NCBI GenBank assembly: GCA_012965065.1
Contig: DTSX01000001.1
Span: 1-17,069 of the forward strand
From: Gammaproteobacteria bacterium
GTDB taxonomy: Bacteria; Pseudomonadota; Gammaproteobacteria; Steroidobacterales; UBA11654
Length of the DNA stretch: 17,069 bases
Direction: 5' to 3'
Shown: positions 7,412 to 14,573 of the stretch, piece by piece
Position numbering within the stretch: position 1 is the stretch's first letter
Layout of the letters: each line of letters starts with the position of its first letter
The notes under the pieces: generated by a model
Seen by the model: only the letters and a program-made list of their open reading frames with translations
Databases searched by the model: none
Told to the model about the DNA's origin: nothing
Program-made: the position numbers and the translations under genes

Positions 7412-9619
7412 CTACTTTATTCCAAGAACAAAAACACCCAACACTTGAGTATCAAAGCTAGCCGTATTTTCATTTATGTCAACTGAAATCGTTGTTCCTC
7501 CAGGGACAGAAAATAGAGGGTCAAATGTTTGGGAAAGGTCATTAAAAATATAAGCTTGAATTTTACTAGCATCACTTACTTTAGTTCTATCAATCGGGAT
7601 AGTAATAGTAGCTGGTGCATTAAACAGTGTTCTATAAGGCCCAAAATAGACTGAATCTGAAACTGCATTGACTAGTTTTGGCATCTCTGTATCAGGTTTG
7701 CTGTTTTTCTGAATTCCGATCATCGCATTGAAGTCAAACCAAGCACTGATTAAATGATCATCATAGGTTGTGAATTCATTAAATGGCCTTATAGCTGTCT
7801 CATCAGTATTGGGATCCCTTGAATTTTGATGTCTATAACTTGTTTGATAGCTATAAGATTCAGGTTCACCTGGATGAGCATCTGATCGCACAAACAGTTT
7901 TGCTCCTTGTAACTCTCCATGCTTTACCTCAATCAAACCACCGTTTTGATAAGAAACTGGGCCAGCGGCTAGTATTTCAATACCTAAATCAGGAAGCACA
8001 CCAAATTGTTCTATGCCCCCTCTAATTCTTTGTGCATAACCAATGTTGAATTCTTCTCTAACCTCATCAAAAGTTTCCATCAGAGTAATTCTTGAGAAGC
8101 CATGAGGACAGTTAAGCCCTTGACCTAATAATTGTTCCAAGGACCCATCACTTTGATACCTCTCACACCAAGAAATATCAAAAATACCCTGATTCATTTC
8201 TTCGATCGTATTTAGAGGTAAATTGTTTAGTTCTCTTACTTTTAATGAAGTATCTTGACCGTTGTAATACCAATGTGAAGGAACAATAATAATATTTTTT
8301 CTTTGTTCAATTTTAATTGCTTGTTCTAATTGATCCCGAATAGTCTGAAAGCGAAGCTCATCTTCTGGATGACCAAAAATTTGACTTGGAAATCTGGAGT
8401 AACCATATAGGCTTTTAGTTCGACTGTCATTGCTTCCAAAACCATCCAATCGATTGAAATTAATTCTCCAGCGTCCGCCATGTGTCACATCATAATGAGC
8501 CTCGGCATATCGTTTGAAACTCAAATAATTATTAAATGCATTTTCATGGTAGACCTCTTTAATCCAAGGATGTGGTGCACCCAGGGGACCTTGCGGATTT
8601 CTGCCTGGCCAGGGCAGTCCATAAGTTGCATAAATTAGAGAGATTTCCTCATTGTCAGAATATTGCTCTAAATATCGCTTCATATTATGAATGAGCATTA
8701 GGTTGTATTCAGGAGTTCGCCCCACTTGTCTGATTTGTTTAAGATCAACACGATCTATTAATCCGGATTTACATAACTTGTAATAGACTTTATTGCGTGT
8801 CATGAAATGATTAGCATAAAAATTGTGATCAGTTGTTTCTCGAGTGAGAAGCATATTTTTGAAACCTCCCCATCTAGCCATTGCCAATGCAACATCATCA
8901 TGCCTTGCAGAATAACCTGAATTTTTCTCATACATCCCGAATCTGATTGTGACTTGATCTCCAAAATAGTTTTTCATGAAATCAGTAAGATAGAGTTCCA
9001 TAAAATCAGTCATTGGATGCATGCCAGTCGATTCTTTTTCTGCACCTAGTAACTTATTAATTCGTCTATAAAAAACGACATCTTGTTCTCTAACATCTTG
9101 GATGCCATTTGAGGCAAAGATTTTATAGTAATCAGGCAAAGGATCAGTTCCATCTCTAGGGTCGACGGTTAAGATATTTCTTCTGCCATAACCATCCCCT
9201 GAACCCGTAACTTTTATTCTTTCATATTGTTCAGCCTCTTCTCTAGATAAGGTAACTGATTCATCAAGGACGTTAATGTAGAGACCCTGAGTGGGATCAA
9301 AACGGTACATACCAAAGCTGTCATAATACTCTTCAAAACCCTCAGTCAAGAAAGAACTGACATGAGGGTAACTTCCCATTGATGAACGATATGGGTAATC
9401 ACCGACGAAATTCTCTGTACATGTTTCATCTACACTAGATGCTTGGATTCCAATACGACTTCTTTGCGCAATACCCTGATAGTAACTATCAGAGAAACCT
9501 TCCGGCTGTCCCCAATCAGTGACTACAACTGCAATTTTCTTACTGTTAATGGCATACATAATCAAGATCGCTCCAACCAAGCAGGCTAAAAGAACTAAAA
9601 GATATTTTAAGATTTTCAT
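7412..9619 (-). CDS. membrane-anchored chelatase-fold (ferrochelatase-like) protein with ZU5-like C-terminal domain
   Basis: This 735-residue protein has an N-terminal anchor (residues 5-24: YLLVLLACLVGAILIMYAI region) and then a large extracytoplasmic part. From about residue 28 to 460 the order of segments follows class II chelatases such as HemH: IAVVVTDWGQPE with a YYQGI helix, then VTIRFGMYE with an ALAMARWGGFKNMLL helix-strand, then SLIYATYGLP (residues 327-336) where HemH has a SAHSLP/SAHGLP strand, then NIIIVPSHWYYNGQDTS (residues 443-458) where HemH has PVGFVADHLE. In this reading the catalytic His is Tyr333 and the active-site Glu is Asp456. The last ~80 residues (TLFNAPATITIPIDRTKV, then IQAYIFND) look ZU5-like. 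Start is ATG 9619 without a clear Shine-Dalgarno sequence. Two sampled 60-base lines are 33% G+C and one 38%, below the neighbours. Fold is inferred; enzymatic activity is doubtful. Confidence 0.6.
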   Translation of the reverse strand: MKILKYLLVLLACLVGAILIMYAINSKKIAVVVTDWGQPEGFSDSYYQGIAQRSRIGIQASSVDETCTENFVGDYPYRSSMGSYPHVSSFLTEGFEEYYDSFGMYRFDPTQGLYINVLDESVTLSREEAEQYERIKVTGSGDGYGRRNILTVDPRDGTDPLPDYYKIFASNGIQDVREQDVVFYRRINKLLGAEKESTGMHPMTDFMELYLTDFMKNYFGDQVTIRFGMYEKNSGYSARHDDVALAMARWGGFKNMLLTRETTDHNFYANHFMTRNKVYYKLCKSGLIDRVDLKQIRQVGRTPEYNLMLIHNMKRYLEQYSDNEEISLIYATYGLPWPGRNPQGPLGAPHPWIKEVYHENAFNNYLSFKRYAEAHYDVTHGGRWRINFNRLDGFGSNDSRTKSLYGYSRFPSQIFGHPEDELRFQTIRDQLEQAIKIEQRKNIIIVPSHWYYNGQDTSLKVRELNNLPLNTIEEMNQGIFDISWCERYQSDGSLEQLLGQGLNCPHGFSRITLMETFDEVREEFNIGYAQRIRGGIEQFGVLPDLGIEILAAGPVSYQNGGLIEVKHGELQGAKLFVRSDAHPGEPESYSYQTSYRHQNSRDPNTDETAIRPFNEFTTYDDHLISAWFDFNAMIGIQKNSKPDTEMPKLVNAVSDSVYFGPYRTLFNAPATITIPIDRTKVSDASKIQAYIFNDLSQTFDPLFSVPGGTTISVDINENTASFDTQVLGVFVLGIK

Positions 9620-9738
9620 AGATTTTGATGTATACCATAAATTATTTGTTTTGAGTTTTCATACAAATCTGTATTCTATAGGTTCATTATTAAAAATAAG
9701 TTATACACCCATATAAAAATCTTAAAGAAGGAAAAGAT
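9620..9738. promoter_or_regulatory. divergent intergenic region with inverted repeat ATTTGT-N13-ACAAAT
   Basis: This AT-rich gap separates the 735-aa gene (minus) from the second MFS gene (plus) and must hold both promoters. A six-base inverted repeat ATTTGT (9644-9649) / ACAAAT (9663-9668) is the only dyad I found. AGAAGGA at 9726-9732 is the ribosome binding site that fixes the GTG start at 9739. I saw no convincing -35/-10 pair, so regulation remains open. Confidence 0.3.
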
Positions 9739-11064
9739 GTGAGTAAATCATTCCAAACTTTAAATTTTCTACCCGCTGGCAAGTTTAAAATTGACCTGGT
9801 GCCAGGGGTTACCAAAACAAATTTCTTTACCATATGCTACGGCGCTCTCACAACCATCGGTTTATTGACTTTTATTTCCTATTCCACCAACTACGTATTG
9901 CTCGAGAATCTTGCATACGAAAGAGGCCAAATAGGAACCATAGTTGGGAATTTGCAAGTCATCGCAGAGATAGTTTTACTCTCTATTTTTCTTCCCATTG
10001 GCTTGATAGCAGACAAAATAGGGCGTAGACAGGTTTATTCATTTGGCATGTTGACAATGGGCCTTGCCTATTTCTTGTATCCTCTGGCCACTGGCATCGG
10101 TGAACTCACTGTTTATCGAGTCATTTATGCCATAGGCATGGGATCGGCGACAGGAATGTTGGGTACAGTAACTGCCGATTACCCCCAGAATCACACTCGA
10201 GGGAAAATGATTGCGGTCACGGGAATATTAAACGCAACGGGGGTGATCATTGTGTCGCTGTTTTTTGCAAGGCTACCGAAAAATTTTGCTGACATGGGTT
10301 TCGATCAAATCACTGCAGGAAAATATGCCATGTGGGTTGTAGCTGGGATGTGTGTCATCACCGCTCTTGTTGTTGCTTTTGGCTTGCAGAAAGGAACACC
10401 GACTGAAGAACAGAAAAAAATACCTTATTTACAACAACTCAAATCTGGATGGGCAGAAGGAAGGAACCCTAGAATTCAGCTGGTCTACGCATCCGCATTT
10501 GTTGCCAGAGCCGATCTGGTTATTATAGGCACATTCTTGGTTCTATGGGGAACAATGGCCGGGAAAGATATGGGCATGACAACAGCTGAGGCACAATCGG
10601 CAGCGAGGTTAGTATTTGTTACTTCATCCATGTCTGCGCTCGTCGCATCACCAATCATTGGTTACCTGATCGATAAAGTGGATCGAATTAAAGCAGTTTC
10701 TGTTTGCATGGCGGTAGCTGCAGCTGGCTACCTATCCATGTTTTTTGTTGATGACGTTCTGGCAGCAGAAGCAAGACCTTTATTCGTGCTTTTAGGAGTG
10801 GGGCATCAATGTGCCTTTTTTGCCGCAACCACTTTGTTGGGTCAGGAAGCACCGAAGGTGAAAAGAGGTGCGATCGTTGGTGTTTTTAACCTGGCGGGTG
10901 CAGCAGGCATTCTGATATCAACTGGTATTGGCGGCAGAATCTACGATTCAATTGACCCTTCCGCCCCCTTTATTTTGATTGGTTTTTGTAATATTGCTGT
11001 ATCTCTGTTCGCCCTCTACGTCAACCGAATTGCTCCCAGCAGCAGCCAAACACAACAACAATAA
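9739..11064 (+). CDS. major facilitator superfamily transporter, copy 2
   Basis: This is a 441-residue, probably 12-TM inner-membrane carrier. Motif A reads GLIADKIGRR at residues 88-97. The second half repeats it as GYLIDKVDR. The start is GTG 9739, supported by AGAAGGA six bases upstream; the overlapping ATG at 9737 is out of frame. It is a paralogue of the transporter at 4896, sharing YFLYPLAT after TM4, the TRGKMIAVTGILNATG segment, the KKIPYLQQLKSGWAEGRNPR loop and the IGG-x-I/L-YDS-I ending. The copies differ clearly in the N-terminal half, so they may prefer different substrates or directions. A DUF1838 gene follows after 11 bases, repeating the arrangement at 4896-7290. This conserved order argues that carrier and DUF1838 protein act on the same compound. 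Confidence 0.92.
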   Translation: MSKSFQTLNFLPAGKFKIDLVPGVTKTNFFTICYGALTTIGLLTFISYSTNYVLLENLAYERGQIGTIVGNLQVIAEIVLLSIFLPIGLIADKIGRRQVYSFGMLTMGLAYFLYPLATGIGELTVYRVIYAIGMGSATGMLGTVTADYPQNHTRGKMIAVTGILNATGVIIVSLFFARLPKNFADMGFDQITAGKYAMWVVAGMCVITALVVAFGLQKGTPTEEQKKIPYLQQLKSGWAEGRNPRIQLVYASAFVARADLVIIGTFLVLWGTMAGKDMGMTTAEAQSAARLVFVTSSMSALVASPIIGYLIDKVDRIKAVSVCMAVAAAGYLSMFFVDDVLAAEARPLFVLLGVGHQCAFFAATTLLGQEAPKVKRGAIVGVFNLAGAAGILISTGIGGRIYDSIDPSAPFILIGFCNIAVSLFALYVNRIAPSSSQTQQQ

Positions 11065-11075
11065 AAAGAAATATT

Positions 11076-11966
11076 ATGGCAGATTATTTAAAGGATCTTC
11101 CCGATGATTTTAACCCAGGACCACTGGACTTGGACCAACCGCTTGATAATCAGGTTGCTTTGTTAAAATTGCAGGCAGATTTATCAGGTGCTGATGTCCA
11201 AGGTGGATTTGGTGGCAAGGCATGGGCATGGCTACCCGGTAAAGAAAACATCTTGTTGTTCAACACCTACGGCATTGGTTGCAGTCGACTGGAGTACGAT
11301 AGAGAATCTCACGCTTGGCACTTCTCTCACAGGGAAGCCTTGTTTTATCTTGATCCGGTTACAAATGAAGTTTTGAAAACATGGAAAAATCCAATGACTG
11401 GCAAGACTGTGGAAGTGATTCCCATTCTGAATGATCCTGTCAATAGAATCTACCCCATCGAGGGGGGCCGTTTTGCCCCACCTTATCCCTATGTTGTCAA
11501 TGGGGATAATTTAGTATTCCAAGTTGATGTCTTGCGAGCGGAGCCCAATACAATGTCAAGGGCTGAATACCCTTTGCACTCACAACAAGATGTTTACCAA
11601 TCCGGTGAACTGTGGGCAATACGTGGCAGTTTGGCTGAAATCAATGACCCTGAACGAACCAGCGCTTCTTGCCACACTGCTTGGGGAAGGTTGGCAATGT
11701 GGTTGCCTTTCATGGAAATGGGCGATACTCCGGGTATTATGATTTACCACAGTCAATCCTTTAAACTGGCCAATGGTTGGCAAGACTTACCCGAGCATAT
11801 CCATTCGTATGTTGAGCAAAACCACCCCATTTATTTTAAGGCCCCTGAAAAATTTCTTGGTATGGCTGCGAACGATAATTCATGGACCTATTCCAAAAAG
11901 ATTATCGACAAGCGTCGTAAAGAGGCCGGTCTCGGCTTTGCAGACAGCGTTTTTGAGATAGATTAG
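11076..11966 (+). CDS. DUF1838 family protein without signal peptide (copy 2)
   Basis: This 296-residue relative of the protein at 6292 starts at ATG 11076 with the hydrophilic MADYLKDLPDDFNPGP and has no leader, so it should stay in the cytoplasm. Conserved landmarks run in the same order as in copy 1: CSRLEYD, KTWKNPMTGKTVEV, LNDPVNRIYP, AMWLPFMEMGDTPGIMIY and YVEQNHPIYFKAPE. Function is unknown. The pairing with its own MFS carrier 11 bases upstream suggests a shared substrate. With copy 1 periplasmic and copy 2 cytosolic, the two could handle the same kind of molecule on either side of the inner membrane; this is inference. The stop is one base from the stop of the convergent lipoprotein gene, leaving no room for a separate terminator. 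Confidence 0.88.
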   Translation: MADYLKDLPDDFNPGPLDLDQPLDNQVALLKLQADLSGADVQGGFGGKAWAWLPGKENILLFNTYGIGCSRLEYDRESHAWHFSHREALFYLDPVTNEVLKTWKNPMTGKTVEVIPILNDPVNRIYPIEGGRFAPPYPYVVNGDNLVFQVDVLRAEPNTMSRAEYPLHSQQDVYQSGELWAIRGSLAEINDPERTSASCHTAWGRLAMWLPFMEMGDTPGIMIYHSQSFKLANGWQDLPEHIHSYVEQNHPIYFKAPEKFLGMAANDNSWTYSKKIIDKRRKEAGLGFADSVFEID

Positions 11967-11967
11967 A

Positions 11968-12453
11968 TTATTCTTTGCTTGGGTAAAACCAATCCGGACC
12001 AACACACGGCGTTGTAATTTCAACTTGGAAGAGCTCATTGGTTTTTGGAAACTCTTCATTGACGGCGACACCAGCAAGATCAATGCGGGAGAGAGGTGTG
12101 CAGTTAATTCCATCGCCATCAAGATCAATCCATGCATAGACCAACAAGCCTCGATTGCCTTTGGCATCGTAATCGAAAGTGTGTTGAAACCTTAATTTAT
12201 CCGACGTGAACGACTCAATTTCATACAGTGGATGTTCTTGAAACCCAATGCCTGAGACAGCGTGAAATATGGTCAGATTAATTGGCGGGTTCATTTCAAT
12301 TGTCTCAGGAATGGAAATCTCACCGGAAATGGTTCTTTTTTCGTTCGATACTTCTGGATCGCTACAGGCGGCAACAAACAAAAGAATTGTGATTAATATC
12401 AATAACTTTTGATATTTTGGGTCATTGTTTACGACAGATTTCTTGATGAACAT
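11968..12453 (-). CDS. small hypothetical lipoprotein
   Basis: This is a 161-residue protein with a signal peptide KLLILITILLFVAAC; the lipobox FVAAC puts the lipidated cysteine at residue 30. The next residues are Ser-Asp; a +2 Asp would normally mean inner-membrane retention, but the +2 residue here is Ser, so sorting to the outer membrane is expected. The mature part is about 130 residues, beta-rich in appearance, with the strand-like TISGEISIPETI, a WIDLDGDGINC loop that resembles a calcium-binding or EF-type acidic loop, and two cysteines (INC, TPC) that could form a disulfide. I do not recognise a family; YbaY-like or transthyretin-like sandwiches are possible. Start ATG 12453 has AAGAAG just upstream. 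It diverges from the alpha/beta hydrolase gene. Confidence 0.8.
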   Translation of the reverse strand: MFIKKSVVNNDPKYQKLLILITILLFVAACSDPEVSNEKRTISGEISIPETIEMNPPINLTIFHAVSGIGFQEHPLYEIESFTSDKLRFQHTFDYDAKGNRGLLVYAWIDLDGDGINCTPLSRIDLAGVAVNEEFPKTNELFQVEITTPCVGPDWFYPSKE

Positions 12454-12527
12454 GATCTTCTTTTGTAGTGGTTAATATATCTGAATTTATAGCATGTTAG
12501 TAGGCTGATATGGAGTTTAAAACAAGG

Positions 12528-12548
12528 TATATTAGTTTGTCTAATATA
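12528..12548. promoter_or_regulatory. perfect 8-bp inverted repeat upstream of the hydrolase gene (candidate operator)
   Basis: TATATTAG (12528-12535) and CTAATATA (12541-12548) form a perfect dyad around TTTGT, ending 26 bases before the hydrolase ATG. The TTAG-N5-CTAA core resembles operators of dimeric HTH regulators such as TetR-type proteins. It could also form a weak leader hairpin. It sits in the 121-base divergent gap shared with the lipoprotein gene. The dyad is seen directly; its role is inferred. Confidence 0.45.
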
Positions 12549-12574
12549 AAACATTCATTGATTGGGAAGGTGAA

Positions 12575-13606
12575 ATGGATATTGGTTTGATGGGGAATTA
12601 TTTACAAAGACGAAGATTGTTAAAACTATTTATTGTTTCAGTATCAGCGATATTATGGTCATCCTGTGATCGGACAGGAAACCAATATGCTTTTGAGCAA
12701 GGAAGTTTTGAGGTAAAGGCAGTTAGCCAATTGTTTTTGGATTTTCAAAAATTGGACAAACAGTTGCCCATTAGAATTGCCTACCCAGATGCAGAGGGAC
12801 AATTTCCTGTGATTGTGTTTTCACATGGAATGGGTTCCAAAGGTGATATGTACAAGGGCTTCACAGATTTTTGGGCTTCTCATGGCTATGTAGTTATTCA
12901 ACCCACCCACATTGACTCTAGGTCGTTGGGCTTTGAGATCAAGAGCGAAAATCTTAGGGAAATGTATTCCCAGATGTTGCACGTTTCAGTCACCAGGAGA
13001 CAAGACATGAGCTTTATTCTTGATTCACTCGGTTTAATTCAAGAAATGGTTCCAGATTTGAAAGGAAAAATGGATACCTCAAACCTTGTAGCAGCCGGGC
13101 ATTCGATGGGAGCAGCCACGGCTATGCTGGTTTCAGGCATGAAACTGGTTAACCCAATGGATGGTTCTGAGGAGAGCTCTGATGAAAACCGGTTCAAAGC
13201 ATTACTGATGATCAGTGATCCCGGAACAATGTCATTGATGCCGAAAGATCCTTGGATTGGGGTAAAAATACCAACCTTTATTTCAACCGGTACCAATGAT
13301 TTCAGTGAGGTTGGCTCAACTCGGGTCAAGTCTCCATTTAAGTATCAGGTCCCGGAAGGATTAACCGAATCTTCAGCACCCCATCACTATGTATTTATCG
13401 AGGGCGCAGATCATTATCTAGGAGGGCTGATTTGCCGAACGGATGTACCGGGTCCTTTTCAATATGCAGCATTGAAAATTGCTGCGGCAACCAGTACAAC
13501 TTTTTTGGAAGCGTACATTGGGAATAACTCAGAAGCAAAACGGGCAATGCAATTTGGTAATCTGGAGTCAGTGACTTCCGGTCAGGCCACTTTGACAGTC
13601 AAATAA
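12575..13606 (+). CDS. exported alpha/beta hydrolase, PAF-acetylhydrolase-like lipoprotein
   Basis: This is a serine esterase/lipase-fold enzyme of 343 residues. The oxyanion region is VIVFSHGMGS (about residues 79-88). The nucleophile elbow GHSMG gives Ser177, and likely partners are Asp242 (TGTNDFSE) and His280 (EGADHYLGG). This arrangement and the HGMGS-x-GD-x-Y stretch recall platelet-activating-factor acetylhydrolase and related chlorophyllase/dienelactone-type hydrolases. The leader RRRLLKLFIVSVSAILWSSC contains both a twin-arginine-like stretch and a plausible lipobox with Cys31, so it is probably a lipoprotein facing the periplasm. ATG 12575 has GGGAAGG five to six bases upstream. It stands alone on the plus strand before the tRNA. 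Substrate is unknown; an ester or lactone is expected. Confidence 0.88.
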   Translation: MDIGLMGNYLQRRRLLKLFIVSVSAILWSSCDRTGNQYAFEQGSFEVKAVSQLFLDFQKLDKQLPIRIAYPDAEGQFPVIVFSHGMGSKGDMYKGFTDFWASHGYVVIQPTHIDSRSLGFEIKSENLREMYSQMLHVSVTRRQDMSFILDSLGLIQEMVPDLKGKMDTSNLVAAGHSMGAATAMLVSGMKLVNPMDGSEESSDENRFKALLMISDPGTMSLMPKDPWIGVKIPTFISTGTNDFSEVGSTRVKSPFKYQVPEGLTESSAPHHYVFIEGADHYLGGLICRTDVPGPFQYAALKIAAATSTTFLEAYIGNNSEAKRAMQFGNLESVTSGQATLTVK

Positions 13607-13657
13607 TTGTCTGTTTCAATGGCGAATTCTTTTTATATTACAACTTTACCAACCAGG

Positions 13658-13734
13658 TGGCGCGCCCGAAGAGATTCGAACTCCCGACCTTGTGGTTCGT
13701 AGCCACACGCTCTATCCAACTGAGCTACGGGCGC
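13658..13734 (-). tRNA. tRNA-Arg (anticodon ACG)
   Basis: The reverse complement folds as a full cloverleaf of 77 bases with encoded CCA. Acceptor GCGCCCG pairs with CGGGCGC, the discriminator base is G, and the D-arm contains AGCTCAGTTGGATAGAGC. The anticodon stem TGTGG/CCACA encloses the loop CTACGAA with anticodon ACG, and the T-arm carries GTTCGAATC. ACG is read as ICG after deamination and decodes CGU/CGC/CGA arginine codons. A TATAAT box (ATTATA on the plus strand, 13744-13749) sits about 10 bases upstream of the mature 5' end. The 3' end faces the accessory genes to its left. Confidence 0.97.
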
Positions 13735-13743
13735 ATAGGGTCT

Positions 13744-13749
13744 ATTATA
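13744..13749 (-). promoter_or_regulatory. -10 box of the tRNA-Arg promoter
   Basis: Read on the minus strand this is a perfect TATAAT, nine bases before the mature tRNA 5' end. That spacing suits initiation a few bases upstream of the tRNA. No strong TTGACA-like -35 box was found 16-18 bases upstream, so the call rests on the -10 match and position alone. Confidence 0.5.
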
Positions 13750-13778
13750 ATTGAATCGATAGGGGATGGCTTGGGCTA

Positions 13779-14558
13779 TTAAAAGTTATCTTTACGTTTT
13801 CTGATCTCAGCAAAGATCTCAGTTGTCGAGGCGTGAGTCATATTTAGATTGATTTTGATTTCTTCACTGTTTGGCCTTAAGAAAGGATTGGTTTTCTTTT
13901 CAATCCCAAGTTTGGTAGGAACGGTAGGCCGATTGTTTGATCTCATTGAGTCAACCTCAGCTTTTCTTTGAATGAGTTCCAGGTTTTTAGGCTCTACAGT
14001 CAATGCAAATTCTGCGTTTAATTGGGTATATTCATGAGCACAATACAACAATGTCTCATCCGGCCATTCCATGATCAGTTGCAGGGAAGACCACATTTGC
14101 TCTGCGGTGCCCTCAAACAAACGACCGCATCCCATTGCGAATAAAGTATCACCAACAAAAGCCACTTGCTGATTCACAAAATGGTATACCACATGGCCGG
14201 TGGTGTGACCGGGGGTGTGGTAACAGACAACTTCATGATTGCCAAATTTGAATTCTTGTCTGTGATCTATAGCAACATCAATTCCTGGAATCCTCTGTTG
14301 ATCCATACTTGGTCCTATAATAGTGCAATCGGTTTTACGCTTTAGCTCGAGATTGCCGCCGGCATGATCAAAATGGTGATGGGTATTGATAATATGAGTC
14401 AGTTGCCATTCTTGTCTAGCCAGTGCATCTTGAATGGGACGTACTTCAGGTGTATCGATGGCTGCAGTCAAGTTTGCCTCAGCGTCATGAATTAGAAAAC
14501 CATAATTATCAAATAAACATGGAAACATTTTTATTTCTAAGGGACGAGCCGTCATCAT
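13779..14558 (-). CDS. gloB: hydroxyacylglutathione hydrolase (glyoxalase II)
   Basis: This metallo-beta-lactamase-fold enzyme hydrolyses S-D-lactoylglutathione to D-lactate and glutathione, the second step of methylglyoxal detoxification, in the cytoplasm. The metal-binding motif THHHFDHAGG occupies residues 59-68 (His60, His62, Asp64, His65). Further ligands are His118 (TPGHTTGH), Asp137 (VGDTLFAMGCGRLFEG) and His175 (CAHEYT). The C-terminal region with TNPFLR matches the substrate-binding domain of true glyoxalase II rather than a general hydrolase. The length of 259 residues is usual. ATG 14558 or 14555 is preceded by AAAGGA. It begins 15 bases after the moaB stop, so the two are probably co-transcribed. 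Confidence 0.96.
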   Translation of the reverse strand: MMTARPLEIKMFPCLFDNYGFLIHDAEANLTAAIDTPEVRPIQDALARQEWQLTHIINTHHHFDHAGGNLELKRKTDCTIIGPSMDQQRIPGIDVAIDHRQEFKFGNHEVVCYHTPGHTTGHVVYHFVNQQVAFVGDTLFAMGCGRLFEGTAEQMWSSLQLIMEWPDETLLYCAHEYTQLNAEFALTVEPKNLELIQRKAEVDSMRSNNRPTVPTKLGIEKKTNPFLRPNSEEIKINLNMTHASTTEIFAEIRKRKDNF

Positions 14559-14573
14559 ATCCTTTATCAGACT

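Noticed and set aside
4896..11966. Recent tandem duplication of the MFS-DUF1838 pair
   Set aside because: The copies are similar only in motifs at protein level, and no long nucleotide repeat was seen, so the duplication is old or the pairs arrived separately.
11880..12167. 95-aa minus-strand open frame across the DUF1838/lipoprotein junction
   Set aside because: It overlaps both well-supported genes in other frames and has no recognisable protein features.
13658..13734. CRISPR-like or attachment repeat at the hairpin-rich segment
   Set aside because: The segment folds fully as a tRNA; no second copy occurs in the window.
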